From NCBI RefSeq assembly GCF_023015865.1, contig NZ_JALKBC010000001.1, positions 372,001-436,000 of the forward strand: a stretch of 64,000 bases of DNA. The letters are read 5' to 3'. Source of the DNA: Arenibacter sp. F26102. Lineage in GTDB: Bacteria > Bacteroidota > Bacteroidia > Flavobacteriales > Flavobacteriaceae. A program made the translations under genes and the position numbers. Below the pieces are notes generated by a model. That model ran no database searches. It was not told the DNA's origin and saw nothing but the letters and a program-made list of their open reading frames with translations. Below, piece after piece: positions 47,482 through 57,494 of this stretch. How positions within the stretch are numbered: the first letter of the stretch is position 1; every line of letters begins with the position of its first letter.

Positions 47482-47507
47482 AAAAACCCTTAGAATTAAG
47501 GGTTTTT
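47482..47507. terminator. Bidirectional terminator after the small exported protein gene
   Basis: Perfect 11-bp stem AAAAACCCTTA (47482-47492) and TAAGGGTTTTT (47497-47507) with a 4-base loop GAAT. It lies 75 bp downstream of the gene at 47582-47944 on the minus strand. Confidence 0.88.
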
Positions 47508-47581
47508 GGACTTAAGTAATAATTTATACTTAGCAAGGCTTTACCTATGACTAAGGGTGGCTTGAGCTAATTTGAAGCTGC

Positions 47582-47944
47582 TTAAAGTTTTACCAATTCC
47601 TTTGCATTTATTGCCTCCTTGAGTTTAGCCTTTATTTGGCGGTGGCTATTAAAAAATGGCTTTCCGTTTTTACGCTTTAAATAGACTTCTATACTGCCAT
47701 CTGGCAACTCCTTCTTGTCGGAAACGACCACTCTGCTTTTAAATAATGTTTTGTAATTGGGTATGCCTCCTTTTTTTATGATAAAGTTCATCCTGGGCAA
47801 TTTTATATGTTCATATAAATTGGATGACGGACTTCCGATCATTAATTCCGAACCGACTACTATATCATCAAATTTTGGTGTATTTGTGGCCTGAGCCAAG
47901 TTTAATGAACAAAAAATAGAAAGAAGTGCGATAGTTTTTTTCAT
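47582..47944 (-). CDS. Small exported protein of unknown function
   Basis: A 120-residue protein from the ATG at 47944 (MKKTIALLSIFCSLNLAQAT), a clear signal peptide; an upstream start at 47986 would bury it. The mature part is basic, rich in Lys, with no recognised domain; PKFDDIVVGSELMIGSPSSN suggests a beta-type fold. It is monocistronic, ended by a terminator. Its promoter shares a 20-bp operator and spacing with the OmpR-type response regulator gene at 52657, so it is a probable target of that system. Confidence 0.75.
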   Translation of the reverse strand: MKKTIALLSIFCSLNLAQATNTPKFDDIVVGSELMIGSPSSNLYEHIKLPRMNFIIKKGGIPNYKTLFKSRVVVSDKKELPDGSIEVYLKRKNGKPFFNSHRQIKAKLKEAINAKELVKL

Positions 47945-48025
47945 AGCTATTGTTGATTTTTTTAAAATAATTAATTGATAATGCATTTTTTCAGCGGAAA
48001 AATAGTGAATAATCCATAAACCTTC

Positions 48026-48045
48026 ATCTTAAGATTTTCTTAAAA
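48026..48045 (-). promoter_or_regulatory. Shared 20-bp operator, copy before the small exported protein
   Basis: On the minus strand it reads TTTTAAGAAAATCTTAAGAT, with CTTAA-type half-sites repeated at an 11-bp period as for OmpR/PhoB-type regulators. It differs at two bases from the copy at 52715-52734. In both, exactly 21 bp follow before TATTTT, a -7-like element. Confidence 0.7.
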
Positions 48046-48094
48046 ATACGGTTCCTCAGGATGTGAGCGAGTAAAATAAACTCAAGTTTAAGGC

Positions 48095-48136
48095 AAATTA
48101 AATCCCTAAAGAACCACGTCTGAAGGGATTTAATTT
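48095..48136. terminator. Hairpin terminator downstream of the SulP gene
   Basis: AAATTAAATCCCT (48095-48107) pairs perfectly with AGGGATTTAATTT (48124-48136) over 13 bp with a 16-base loop. It lies 112 bp after the SulP stop on the minus strand. The T run is better on the plus strand. Confidence 0.7.
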
Positions 48137-48247
48137 TTTCCAATTTTATGAACCCTGTCTATTGAATGAGTTGCGACTTTAGTATATGCCAATGGAGGAA
48201 GGTAATGGCCCCAGCTTTTATATTATGTCATTGGCAAATGTATTCAT

Positions 48248-49924
48248 CTAAATAGTACTTAATTCCCCTATTTTTAATTTGCTGGAAGGTACTTTGATGC
48301 CACTTTGGATCAAATTGAGGGACAATGGCATATCATTTTCTGGAATAACCGAAGTTACGTGTGTTGCCGAGTTCTCAATTTTGTAAACCTTTCTAAACCC
48401 TATAAGTTCTACTGCTATATTTTTTTCTTTGGAACCAATTTTAACAAAGTCTTTGATCATTTCAAGAACATCGTGGTCTATGTACACGGTATTGGAAGCA
48501 TCAATCACCACATTACTGTTTTGAGGCAGATGCACAAAGGTTTGTTTTATAGCTGCCTTGTTTAAAAACGACACTTCCTGAGCCAGTTCAATTTGAATGG
48601 TATCGCCCTTAATATGTTCATCCCTTTTAAAGAAATATGCTAATTTTATATTACCTCTTAATATAAAATAGATACTTACAATAAGTCCTATGCCCACTCC
48701 CTTTAACAGATCAGTCATTATTATGGCAATGATGGTAACAATGAAGGGTATAAATTGAAATTTCTTTCCATTTTTCCACATATGTTTAAATAAGCGCGGA
48801 CTAGCCAGTTTAAAACCAATAACGATTAATATTGCGGCCAAGGAGGCTAATGGAATTTTGTTTAATATCATTGGTGCGGCCAATACCGCTAGTAATAAAA
48901 ATAATCCGTGCGCAATTGCCGATGTTTTGGTGCGTCCTCCGGAGTTTATGTTTGCAGAAGTCCTAACTATGACGGAAGTCATGGGAAGGCCCCCAATTAG
49001 GCTACTTATTATGTTGCCAACACCTTGTGCCTTAAGTTCGGTATTGGTGTTAGTATATCGCTTAAGGGGATCTAGCTTATCGGCAGCTTCTATACACAAC
49101 AATGTTTCAATACTTGCAACTGCAGCAATGGTAAAGGCAACTATCCAAACGTTTATATTGGTTATTTCGGAAAAGTCAGGAATGGTAAACTGACCCCAAA
49201 ATTCAGATAAGTTGGAAGGTACGGGAAGACTCACCAAATGATTGGCCCCAATAGCTAAGGGAGAACCGGAGAGGACAAAAATTTCGTTGATTGTTACACC
49301 TACCAATACCGCTCCCAAAGCTCCGGGAACAGCCTTAATTTTCTTTAAAAAGGGTATTTTATCAAAGGCGATAAGGGTAGCAAGGGATGCCAAAACAATG
49401 ATTACCGCCCCAATATGCATAAAATTAATAGCATCGATTATGGTGGAAAAAAGTTGGTGTTGACCGGCTTTGTCAATATAAAAGTAGTCTCCTTCGTGTA
49501 TGGCATCATAACCAATAGCGTGTGGTAATTGGGTTAGGATAATGATAATACCAATAGCCGCCAGCATTCCCTCTATTACATTGGAAGGAAGATAGTTTGA
49601 TATTATTCCTGCCTTGGCATATCCGAATGCAAGCTGAATAAACCCTGCCAGGACACCGGCCACCAAAAATACCTGAAAGGACCCCAAAGTCCCTATGGCT
49701 GCCAGTATAATTGCTGTTAAGCCGGCGGCAGGTCCGCTAACACTTAGTTGAGAGTTGCTGAGGCCACCCACAACAATGCCCCCAATGACACCCGAAATGA
49801 TACCTGAAAATAATGGTGCTCCACTTGCCAATGCAATACCGAGACAGAGTGGCAAGGCTACTAAAGAAACTACAAGACCAGCTTGTAGGTCAGATTTGAA
49901 ATATTTGGATTGTATCTTTTTCAT
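48248..49924 (-). CDS. SulP-family anion transporter with STAS domain
   Basis: A 558-residue membrane protein. The SulP core is shown by KSDLQAGLVVSLVALPLCLG at the N terminus, the signature GIISGVIGGIVVGGLSNSQ and VSGPAAGLTAIILAAIG, and SIETLLCIEAADKLDP. A C-terminal STAS domain (about 430-540) contains VVIDASNTVYIDHDVLEMI. Family members carry sulfate, bicarbonate or other anions, often by sodium symport. Sulfate export or import would fit an organism with many sulfatases, but bicarbonate uptake is equally possible. Confidence 0.93.
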   Translation of the reverse strand: MKKIQSKYFKSDLQAGLVVSLVALPLCLGIALASGAPLFSGIISGVIGGIVVGGLSNSQLSVSGPAAGLTAIILAAIGTLGSFQVFLVAGVLAGFIQLAFGYAKAGIISNYLPSNVIEGMLAAIGIIIILTQLPHAIGYDAIHEGDYFYIDKAGQHQLFSTIIDAINFMHIGAVIIVLASLATLIAFDKIPFLKKIKAVPGALGAVLVGVTINEIFVLSGSPLAIGANHLVSLPVPSNLSEFWGQFTIPDFSEITNINVWIVAFTIAAVASIETLLCIEAADKLDPLKRYTNTNTELKAQGVGNIISSLIGGLPMTSVIVRTSANINSGGRTKTSAIAHGLFLLLAVLAAPMILNKIPLASLAAILIVIGFKLASPRLFKHMWKNGKKFQFIPFIVTIIAIIMTDLLKGVGIGLIVSIYFILRGNIKLAYFFKRDEHIKGDTIQIELAQEVSFLNKAAIKQTFVHLPQNSNVVIDASNTVYIDHDVLEMIKDFVKIGSKEKNIAVELIGFRKVYKIENSATHVTSVIPENDMPLSLNLIQSGIKVPSSKLKIGELSTI

Positions 49925-50004
49925 TTTATTTGTTTTTTATGATAATATGGATTCAGTGTTGACCCATTTATTTATTGCCTGAGTGTTTATATAATGGAAA
50001 TGAA

Positions 50005-50502
50005 TCATATCTTTAATAAAGAGTGGATAAATGAGCCTTTCTGATATTCTTCAACAACTTGTTGTTCCATCTTTACCTGATGGACCTTGGCAATATTTTT
50101 TTTAATGTATTTAGTAGGGTCGAAACATGAAGTGCCAGAGAATTGAAGAAAGCCACCTTCTGGTATTATAGCCTCATGAATTTGATGCTGGTCCCTGAAA
50201 TTTTGAAAAGCAAAGGAATTGGTACCCGTAAACACTTCTATGGATATTGAATTTATGCGGCAATAATTTTTGTTTACAAAATTGGCTTTGGCCTCAAGAA
50301 ACTCCACCCTAGCCAGTTTCCTAATTATCTTGCTGGAAGAAAATTGAAAAAGTTCGGTTTCCAGAGTTGGCACTCTAAAGCCATATATTAATATAACATT
50401 GGTTATTTCGTCTTGATAGAGTTTGGTGACTTCATCTAGTAGTAGGAGTGACTTTACGCTAAAGTCGGTAGGAATTAGAATTTTTTTCATGATATTGTCC
50501 AT
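50005..50502 (-). CDS. Universal-stress-protein-like protein
   Basis: A 165-residue protein beginning MDNIMKKILIPTDFSVKSL; the second Met (50490) is an alternative start. ILIPTDFS is the typical Usp beginning, but the ATP-binding glycine motif near the end of the Usp fold is not apparent, so it is a divergent member. It lies between the SulP gene and an OmpR-type two-component system, all on the minus strand. Its promoter region holds 11-bp-spaced repeats (50553-50601). Confidence 0.65.
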   Translation of the reverse strand: MDNIMKKILIPTDFSVKSLLLLDEVTKLYQDEITNVILIYGFRVPTLETELFQFSSSKIIRKLARVEFLEAKANFVNKNYCRINSISIEVFTGTNSFAFQNFRDQHQIHEAIIPEGGFLQFSGTSCFDPTKYIKKNIAKVHQVKMEQQVVEEYQKGSFIHSLLKI

Positions 50503-50552
50503 TATGTTTCTGCAAGGATAATGGCAACATATTAGAAGGAAATAATAAAGGC

Positions 50553-50601
50553 ATTAGAACGGGATTAGAATTAGGCACTCTACCTTAATTCCGCTTTAAT
50601 T
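50553..50601. promoter_or_regulatory. 11-bp-periodic repeats before the Usp-like gene
   Basis: ATTAGAA occurs at 50553 and 50564, and CTTAATT/TTTAATT at 50584 and 50595, each pair 11 bp apart, as for OmpR-type half-sites. The right end overlaps the kinase stop codon. They do not match the 20-bp operator found at 48026 and 52715. Confidence 0.3.
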
Positions 50602-51960
50602 ATTTGGTAATGTAATTTTTACAAGGGTTCCTTTTTTTATTTCAGAGGTTACATTTATATCACCTCCATGAAGGTTTATTATTTTGTAGGACAATGGTAG
50701 ACCAAAGCCAAAGCCTTTCACACCCCTTACGTTGGAGCCTCGGAAAAACAATTCATATATGTTTTTCATTTCGTCCTGGGGTATGCCCACTCCAAGATCG
50801 TGAACTTTTATTTCTACTGTGGAGTTGTTTGCCTTAATCCATAAATGAACTATATCATTTCCCGAAAATTTTATAGCGTTGTCCAATACATTAATAATGG
50901 CCACCCTAATAAGACTTAAACTTCCGTTTACAAGTAGTAGATCCTCTTTGTCCGGCAGTTGGGAGAAATCAATGTGTATTCGATTTTCTGGGTGCGTTTT
51001 ATCAAAATCATTCTTAATTCCTATCAAGAGTTCATCAATTCGGATGGGCTCTATTACAATACCCTTTTTACTATGTTCCGTGTAGACAAGTTCCAGTAGT
51101 CCATTTACCAGGTTATTTAGTTTTAAGGCTTCAGTTTCTATAATCTCAAGACTGGATATATATTCTTCAGCGGTTCTAACTTTTTGAAGTGTTACTTCGG
51201 TTTGACCTATAATTGCAGTCAACGGATTTTTAAGTTCGTGGGAGGCGTTATGTACAAAATTGCTCTGCATTTCGAAGGAAGTTTCCAACCTATCCAGCAT
51301 AGCGTTAAAAGTATGGGTCAATTCTGCCAACTCATCTTTGTTTTTTCCAGGCTCCAAGCGGTGGTGTAAGTTTTTTGCCCTTATAGAGTTTACTTTCTTG
51401 TTTATGGTCACAATTGGTTCCAATACCTGTTGGGCATAATATTGGCCTATGGCATATAAGAATATCAAACTCAATATATAGGTAGTAATAAGTATATTCT
51501 TGAGATTTTTCATTTTGGCCATTCCATATAAATCTATGGCCGAGAGAACAACTATAAAATCGCCTTCATTGTCATCGTATAAGATGCCGGTGTAATAAGT
51601 GTCATCTATTTTTATTTCCGCATAACTATTTTTAAATACCTTTTTATAGAAGCCGGAATACAATAAGTTATTCGAGGGATTGATAACTTTTTTATCATTT
51701 ATATTTACGCTGAGTATTACTTCCTTTTCATTAGGAAGTTGCTGTAAATGCTTTAGTCTAATATCCTCATAAATGGGGGCATTCAATTCATCTTCCTCCA
51801 AATATGCCTGTGCTGCTATGGTTGCTCTTTGTCGCAATCGCAAATAAAATTCGCTATCTGTATATCGCTGGGCAAAATAGTAGATAGAAAAGAATACTGC
51901 GACAAGCAATAATGCGGTAAGTCCTACAAAGGCGAGTGATATTTTTCTTCTAATCTTCAT
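50596..51960 (-). CDS. HAMP-domain sensor histidine kinase
   Basis: A 454-residue kinase with two membrane helices (about 8-30 and 152-175) around a periplasmic sensor of 120 residues. A HAMP domain (about 176-230), HisKA with His241 in NASHELKNPLTAI, and an ATPase domain with IRVAIINVLDNAIKFSG and GFGFGLPLSYKII follow. The regulator gene ends 1 bp upstream, so the two form a cognate pair. The signal is unknown; copper- or envelope-stress-type kinases have this layout. Confidence 0.93.
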   Translation of the reverse strand: MKIRRKISLAFVGLTALLLVAVFFSIYYFAQRYTDSEFYLRLRQRATIAAQAYLEEDELNAPIYEDIRLKHLQQLPNEKEVILSVNINDKKVINPSNNLLYSGFYKKVFKNSYAEIKIDDTYYTGILYDDNEGDFIVVLSAIDLYGMAKMKNLKNILITTYILSLIFLYAIGQYYAQQVLEPIVTINKKVNSIRAKNLHHRLEPGKNKDELAELTHTFNAMLDRLETSFEMQSNFVHNASHELKNPLTAIIGQTEVTLQKVRTAEEYISSLEIIETEALKLNNLVNGLLELVYTEHSKKGIVIEPIRIDELLIGIKNDFDKTHPENRIHIDFSQLPDKEDLLLVNGSLSLIRVAIINVLDNAIKFSGNDIVHLWIKANNSTVEIKVHDLGVGIPQDEMKNIYELFFRGSNVRGVKGFGFGLPLSYKIINLHGGDINVTSEIKKGTLVKITLPNN

Positions 51961-51961
51961 C

Positions 51962-52657
51962 TTATTCGGAAGCCTCCTTCATTATATATCCCATTCCAAT
52001 GACCGTATGTACCAGCTTATGGTTGGCATCACGATCTATTTTGTTCCTTAGATAATTCACATAAACATCAACTACATTGGTGCCCATATTAAAACTTATG
52101 TCCCATACGCTTTCCAAAATGTCGATTCTTGAAAGTACCTTGTTCTGGTTTTTGAGGAAATACTCTAGAAGTCTAAATTCTGTTGAAGTAAGTTTAATCT
52201 CTTTGCCGTCTTTTTTAACGATTTTTGACTCCCTGTCCATTATAAGGTCCGCAATTTTAAGTTTTGGCAATGCATTTGCGGCATTTTGGTTTATTCTTCT
52301 GGACAAGGCCCTTATCCTAGCCACTAGTTCCTTGAATTTAAAAGGTTTTTTTAGATAATCATCTGCCCCTGAACCAAGACCATCTACAATGTTTTCAGTT
52401 GTGCCCAAGGCACTAAGCATTAAAACTGGTATCCCGTCGTAACCTAAATCCCGGATTTTTTTACATATGTCCAAACCATGGGCATCAGGTAGAATTAAAT
52501 CTAAGATGATCAAATCTATTTGTTTCTGACCCAACAATTCTAACCCTATGCTCCCATTGTAGGCAACCATAACATCGAATCCCAATTCATCCAGCCCCTT
52601 TTTGATAAACGCAGCTACATTTTGTTCATCCTCTATCAGCAGAATATTTTTGGGCAT
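51962..52657 (-). CDS. OmpR/PhoB-type response regulator
   Basis: A 231-residue regulator. The receiver (1-120) has Asp53 in LIILDLILPDAHG and Lys in LKKPFKFKELVARI; the winged-helix domain (130-228) shows IKLTSTEFRLLEYFLKNQ and SFNMGTNVVDVYVNYLRNKI. It precedes the HAMP kinase by 1 bp. A 20-bp site 58-77 bp upstream of its start is repeated before the small exported protein gene, indicating autoregulation and a shared regulon. Confidence 0.94.
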   Translation of the reverse strand: MPKNILLIEDEQNVAAFIKKGLDELGFDVMVAYNGSIGLELLGQKQIDLIILDLILPDAHGLDICKKIRDLGYDGIPVLMLSALGTTENIVDGLGSGADDYLKKPFKFKELVARIRALSRRINQNAANALPKLKIADLIMDRESKIVKKDGKEIKLTSTEFRLLEYFLKNQNKVLSRIDILESVWDISFNMGTNVVDVYVNYLRNKIDRDANHKLVHTVIGMGYIMKEASE

Positions 52658-52714
52658 AGGTTAACTATATTATATTTTGAAGGTGGGAAAATAGTGTATA
52701 ATTGGGTATTCAAT

Positions 52715-52734
52715 ATCCTAAGGTTTTCTTAAAA
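52715..52734 (-). promoter_or_regulatory. Shared 20-bp operator, copy before the OmpR-type regulator
   Basis: On the minus strand it reads TTTTAAGAAAACCTTAGGAT, two bases different from 48026-48045, with 21 bp to the -7-like TATTTT in both. The downstream stretch ATTATACACTATTTT is also conserved between the two promoters. Confidence 0.7.
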
Positions 52735-52821
52735 CTGCCAGTGTTATGGTATTATTTAAGATAAAAACCTAATAAATATGTATTACTGATGGTCTTAGAT
52801 CTAAAATATTTTAGTGAACAA

Positions 52822-54084
52822 TCAAAAAGATATTTTATAAATAGTGCCTTTAAGATCTTCACTTACATAGAGCTCGCCATTGGGGCCCTGTGCCAAACCA
52901 CATGGTCTATTCTGTATGGGGCCACTGGGATTTGCCAAGTTGATTCCGGAAAAGTTATCCGCAAAAATCTCCCAATTTCCATTGGGTTTACCATCCTTAA
53001 AGGGCACAAAGGCCACAAAATAGCCTTTTTTTAGCTCTGGGGACTGACCATGGAAAGCAATAAAAGCACCATTTTTATATTTTTCAGGGAACATATTTCC
53101 AGTATAGAAAAGAATATCATTTGGAGCTAAATGGGCAGGGAATGCCAATAGGGGATCTATAGCGTTTTCGCCTGCTGTTTTTTCCCCATCGCCCCCATAT
53201 TCAGGAGCTAGCATTTTCTTTTTCTTAAACTGATCGTAATAGATGTAAGGCCATCCGGCATCATCACCATCATGTAATTCATACAATGTTTCGGCCGGAA
53301 GCTCTGCACTGTGCTTGGCGGTATAGTAATCCGGATAAAAATCATGGAAAGCACCTCGTCCATGAACAGCAGTAAATAAGGTGTTGGTTTTAAAGTTCCA
53401 AGCAGTGGCTACAGCATTTTTAACCCCAGTGGCATATCGCTTACCATCGGATAAGGATTGATTTAGTTTATCGGCTTTGAATTGCCAAATTCCTCCAGCA
53501 GAATCCAGGATAGCGCAGGGCATAATGCCGTTTCCGGTACCTTCTTCACGACAGGAATCGTTCCATGAGCCAATGGTAACATACAAGTTGGAATTATCGT
53601 CCATTACAAACGATTTTGCATTGTCACGGCCCTTATCCGCTAGTCCGTCTACGATATTCTCTGGATTATCAATATCAATAATTTCGTCCTGTCCATTTAA
53701 TTTATAACGATAGATACCAGAATTTGAGGAGGTGTATAAGTAATCGCCTTTAATCAAGATGCCGGTCCCAGGGAGATGGCCAAATTGCTGTTCTTCATCA
53801 ATTTTTCCGTCTTGGTCGTTATCCTTCAATAAAACAATGGCCTTGTCATCCTTTAGTTTAGACCTATTTGCGTAAATATCTCCGTTTTTGGAAACGGTCA
53901 TATGTCTTAGATTTCCCAAATCTTGTGCTACAACTTCGATAGAAAATCCTTCGGGGATTTCTATAACGGTTTCATTGATAGGTTCCGTTTTTTGTGGAGA
54001 TTTCTCCTTGCATTGAGTGGTTAAGCCCAATAAAACAATCATTGACAAATAAGGTGCTAAAGTGCGGGAAATGAAGTTTTTCAT
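52822..54084 (-). CDS. Sorbosone-dehydrogenase-like (PQQ-type beta-propeller) lipoprotein
   Basis: A 420-residue lipoprotein with a probable lipid Cys25 (LLGLTTQC), a loose lipobox. The propeller shows FSIEVVAQDLGNLRHM, LYVTIGSWNDSCREEGTG, NAVATAWNFKTNTLFTAVHG and PCGLAQGPNGELYVSEDLKG, as in soluble aldose-sugar/L-sorbosone dehydrogenases. Family members oxidise sugars using PQQ in the periplasm, but whether PQQ is bound here is not known. It is monocistronic and divergent from the fusion gene at 54280. Confidence 0.85.
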   Translation of the reverse strand: MKNFISRTLAPYLSMIVLLGLTTQCKEKSPQKTEPINETVIEIPEGFSIEVVAQDLGNLRHMTVSKNGDIYANRSKLKDDKAIVLLKDNDQDGKIDEEQQFGHLPGTGILIKGDYLYTSSNSGIYRYKLNGQDEIIDIDNPENIVDGLADKGRDNAKSFVMDDNSNLYVTIGSWNDSCREEGTGNGIMPCAILDSAGGIWQFKADKLNQSLSDGKRYATGVKNAVATAWNFKTNTLFTAVHGRGAFHDFYPDYYTAKHSAELPAETLYELHDGDDAGWPYIYYDQFKKKKMLAPEYGGDGEKTAGENAIDPLLAFPAHLAPNDILFYTGNMFPEKYKNGAFIAFHGQSPELKKGYFVAFVPFKDGKPNGNWEIFADNFSGINLANPSGPIQNRPCGLAQGPNGELYVSEDLKGTIYKISF

Positions 54085-54279
54085 AAATATGTTTTGGTAT
54101 AGTTTGATAAAGCTCTAAAGATAGCATATCAATATTATTTTTAAGAGAAAAATAAAAACAGTCTCATATCTGTCATAGTATTTTTATTTTTAAGTCCAAA
54201 GACACATGACTATATTATCCTTATTTTGGTAGTTGGTTTATTGGTTCATGGGAGAGTTCAATTGTGTAGGTCAAAATAA

Positions 54280-57200
54280 ATGGAATATAGCAAGATTAGA
54301 ATAATTGCAGATCAGGCGGTTAAAATCGCCGCTGAAAATTTTAATGTTCAAGGTACGGCCAATCCATTGCCCGGGGAAATCGATTTTAATTTTAAGATCG
54401 ATGCATCGGATGGACAGCAGTATATTTTGAAAGTCTCCCGGCCCAACGAGAACGAGGATTATTTGGACTTTCAACAGAAATTGCTGCTCTACGCCAGCGA
54501 ACACGCCAAAGATCTAACATCTCCCCAGGTCGTTCCGGATAGGCAGGGGAATCTGATTTCTGAGATCAAGGACGATTATGGGCAGATCAGGAAGGTACGC
54601 CTTCTGTCCTGGATATCAGGAAGGGTCTGGAGTGGGGTAAATCCCCAATTGGATGATCTTCGTTATAGTTTGGGGGAACAATGTGGGAGACTCACCAAGG
54701 CCCTGCAAGGTTTTGACCATCCCGAGGCCCATCGGGAATTTGTTTGGGACATAAGTCAGGGAAGTTGGACCACAGAATATCTTGACCTTTTTAAGAATGG
54801 GGACAAAGAAGTCATCTCCTATTTTCAGAATCAATTTAAAGAGTCGCAGCCCGGTTATTCCAAGTTACGCAAGGCAGTGGTACACAATGACGCCAACGAC
54901 AACAATGTTATTGTTTCCGGGGACCTGATCGATCCCCATGTGGTCTCCGCAATAGATTTCGGGGATTCGGTCCATACGCAGATCATCAACGATCTGGCCG
55001 TTGCCTGTGCATATGCCATCATGGGGCACAATGATCCGTTGGAGGCCGCATTGCCCATTGTATGGGGCTATCACCATGCCTTTCCTTTGGAAGAAACGGA
55101 ACTGGAACATTTGTACATGGCCATCGCCATGCGCTTGGTGATTTCCGTAACCAAATCGGCCATCAATAAAAAGGAGGAACCGGACAATAGCTATCTGTTG
55201 ATCAGCGAAGAACCGGCCTGGGAACTGCTCCGGAAATTGAGGGACATCAATGCGGATTTTGCCCATTTTAGTTTTAGGGGGGCATGTGGATATACCGCCC
55301 ATCCCAAGGAAGAAGAATTCTCGGGCTGGGCCAAAAAGCGATCCCTTTCCCTGGGAAAACTCTTTCCCACTATCGGTTCCAACACAGTATACCCCTTGGA
55401 TCTTAGTGTGTCCAGTAAATGGTTGGGGCATGAGAAGGACTTTAATGATCTGGACTATTTTCAGTATAGAATTAATAAACTGCAGGGAGAACACCCTTCC
55501 AAAATATTGGCAGGAGGTTATCTTGAGCCCCGCCCTCTCTACACCACTACGTCCTATGATAAGATAGGGAACAAAGGGAGGGAGAGTAGGAGCATTCACT
55601 TGGGAGTCGATTTTTGGTTGCCGGCAGCAACACCGATACACGCCCTTTTTAACGGGGAAGTGGTCACCGCTGTAAATGATGCGGGGAACAAGGAATACGG
55701 CGGACTGGTAATTTTAAGGCACCGGGAGGAAGGCTTGGAGTTTTATACCCTTTACGGACATTTGTCGGTGGACAGTGCCATCCACCATAATCTTGGCGCC
55801 CAATTAAGGGCAGGTGATGAAATTGGTGTCCTGGGCAGTTGTGAGGAGAACGGCAATTGGGCCCCGCATCTGCATTTTCAGATCATGCTTTCCATGCTCG
55901 AATTTAAGATTGATTTCCCCGGAGTGGGGTATTACAGTCAGACCCACTTATGGAAAAGCCTTTGTCCGGACCCCAACCTTTTGTTTCAGGCCAAGGGACT
56001 GGAGGGAAGGCAAGCTACCTCCAATGCAGACATCATCGACTATAGAAAACAACATTTGGGAAAAAGTCTTAGCCTGCAGTACAAGGTGCCCATTAAAATG
56101 GTTCGGGGTGCAGGGCAGTACCTAATGGACCAATACGGCAGAAAGTACCTGGATACCGTAAACAATGTGGCCCATGTGGGGCACGAACATCCAGATGTAG
56201 TAAGGGCGGGACAGGAACAAATGGCCTTGATCAATACCAATAGTCGGTATTTGCATGAAAATATAAATGAGCTGGCCAAGGAGCTGTTGGAGACCCTGCC
56301 ACCGGAATTAAGTGTACTCCATTTTGTTAATTCCGGCAGTGAGGCCAACGAGTTGGCGATCCGTATGGTAAAGGCGGCTACAGGGCAGCGCGACATAATC
56401 GCCTCCGAGGTGGGCTACCATGGCAATACCAATATGTGCATCGATATCAGTTCGTATAAGTTTGATGGCAAAGGTGGCCAGGGCGCTCCGAAACACACCC
56501 ATATTTTTCCGCTTCCCGATGCCTTTAGGGGCAAGTACCGGGGGAAAGATACGGGAGAACAATATGCCTTGGAGGTCAAAAAGCAGATAGACACTATACT
56601 GGACAAGGGAAGGGGAGTAGGGGCCTTTATCATAGAACCCATTATTAGCTGTGGGGGACAGATAGAATTGCCGGAGGGATTCTTGGCCAAGGCCTATCAA
56701 TACGTTAGGGAAGCTGGCGGACTCTGTATTTCAGATGAGGTGCAAGTGGGCTGTGGCCGCATGGGCACTACATTTTGGGGCTTCCAATTGCACGGGGTGG
56801 TCCCCGATATCGTGACCGTAGGGAAACCCCTTGGCAACGGACATCCCCTGGCTGCTGTGGCCTGTACCCAAGAAGTAGCGGAAAGATTTGCCAATGGAAT
56901 GGAGTATTTCAACACCTTTGGGGGCAATCCGGTTTCCTGTGCCATAGGTACCGAGGTCATGAGGGTGGTAAAACGGGAGAAGCTACAAGAACATGCATTG
57001 GCGGTTGGAAATTATCTAAAAAAGGAACTAATAGATCTGGCGAAGAAGTTTCCCATTATTGGTGATGTTAGGGGCCAGGGACTTTTCTTGGGAATCGAGT
57101 TGGTGGATGAAAATATGGAGCCTTTGGCGGCCCAGACCGATTATTTGGCCAACCGTATGAAGGACCACGGTATCCTTATGAGCACGGACGGCCCGGACCA

Positions 57201-57306
57201 TAACGTATTAAAAATCAAACCTCCTATGGTCTTTACCCAAGAAAATGCCGGCGAACTAATTTTTTACCTTGGAAAAATTTTGGGCGAAGATTTTATGAAA
57301 CTGTAA
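54280..57306 (+). CDS. APH kinase-like / M23 peptidase-like / class III aminotransferase fusion
   Basis: A 1008-residue fusion. Residues 1-330 are an APH/choline-kinase-like domain with [13 protein letters not shown] (His202, Asp204, Asn209) and SAIDFGDS. Residues about 400-575 are an M23-type domain with His440 and Asp444 (SIHLGVDFW), YGHL and His530/His532 (APHLHFQ), so its zinc site is complete. Residues 585-1008 are a class III PLP aminotransferase; Lys849 in [12 protein letters not shown] is the PLP lysine. No signal peptide is seen, so a wall-cutting role is doubtful. The C-terminal part resembles phosphoethanolamine/phospholysine lyase relatives. The kinase might make a phospho-amine that the PLP domain acts on. 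Confidence 0.9.
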   Translation: MEYSKIRIIADQAVKIAAENFNVQGTANPLPGEIDFNFKIDASDGQQYILKVSRPNENEDYLDFQQKLLLYASEHAKDLTSPQVVPDRQGNLISEIKDDYGQIRKVRLLSWISGRVWSGVNPQLDDLRYSLGEQCGRLTKALQGFDHPEAHREFVWDISQGSWTTEYLDLFKNGDKEVISYFQNQFKESQPGYSKLRKAVVHNDANDNNVIVSGDLIDPHVVSAIDFGDSVHTQIINDLAVACAYAIMGHNDPLEAALPIVWGYHHAFPLEETELEHLYMAIAMRLVISVTKSAINKKEEPDNSYLLISEEPAWELLRKLRDINADFAHFSFRGACGYTAHPKEEEFSGWAKKRSLSLGKLFPTIGSNTVYPLDLSVSSKWLGHEKDFNDLDYFQYRINKLQGEHPSKILAGGYLEPRPLYTTTSYDKIGNKGRESRSIHLGVDFWLPAATPIHALFNGEVVTAVNDAGNKEYGGLVILRHREEGLEFYTLYGHLSVDSAIHHNLGAQLRAGDEIGVLGSCEENGNWAPHLHFQIMLSMLEFKIDFPGVGYYSQTHLWKSLCPDPNLLFQAKGLEGRQATSNADIIDYRKQHLGKSLSLQYKVPIKMVRGAGQYLMDQYGRKYLDTVNNVAHVGHEHPDVVRAGQEQMALINTNSRYLHENINELAKELLETLPPELSVLHFVNSGSEANELAIRMVKAATGQRDIIASEVGYHGNTNMCIDISSYKFDGKGGQGAPKHTHIFPLPDAFRGKYRGKDTGEQYALEVKKQIDTILDKGRGVGAFIIEPIISCGGQIELPEGFLAKAYQYVREAGGLCISDEVQVGCGRMGTTFWGFQLHGVVPDIVTVGKPLGNGHPLAAVACTQEVAERFANGMEYFNTFGGNPVSCAIGTEVMRVVKREKLQEHALAVGNYLKKELIDLAKKFPIIGDVRGQGLFLGIELVDENMEPLAAQTDYLANRMKDHGILMSTDGPDHNVLKIKPPMVFTQENAGELIFYLGKILGEDFMKL

Positions 57307-57342
57307 CTAATTGTCTGTAATTATCCTTATATACATGATTAT

Positions 57343-57441
57343 TGTCCGGTCGAGCGCAGTCGAGACCTCATTTTAAAATATAACTGTCTAAAATCCCTCG
57401 ACTGCGCCTGTCTGCCGACAAGGCAGGCTCGAGGAGACAGA
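57343..57441. repeat. GC-rich dispersed inverted repeat, copy 2
   Basis: Starts GTCCGGTCGAGCGCAGTCGA and ends GGCAGGCTCGAGGAGACA. It shares these arms with copy 1 at 6107-6237, but lacks the tandem first arm. It lies between the stops of two convergent genes and can fold back on itself, so it may also act as a terminator. Confidence 0.8.
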
Positions 57442-57494
57442 GTAATAGGATAATTACGAATATTCAAAATTGTAATCCTTAATACCTGTAAAAA

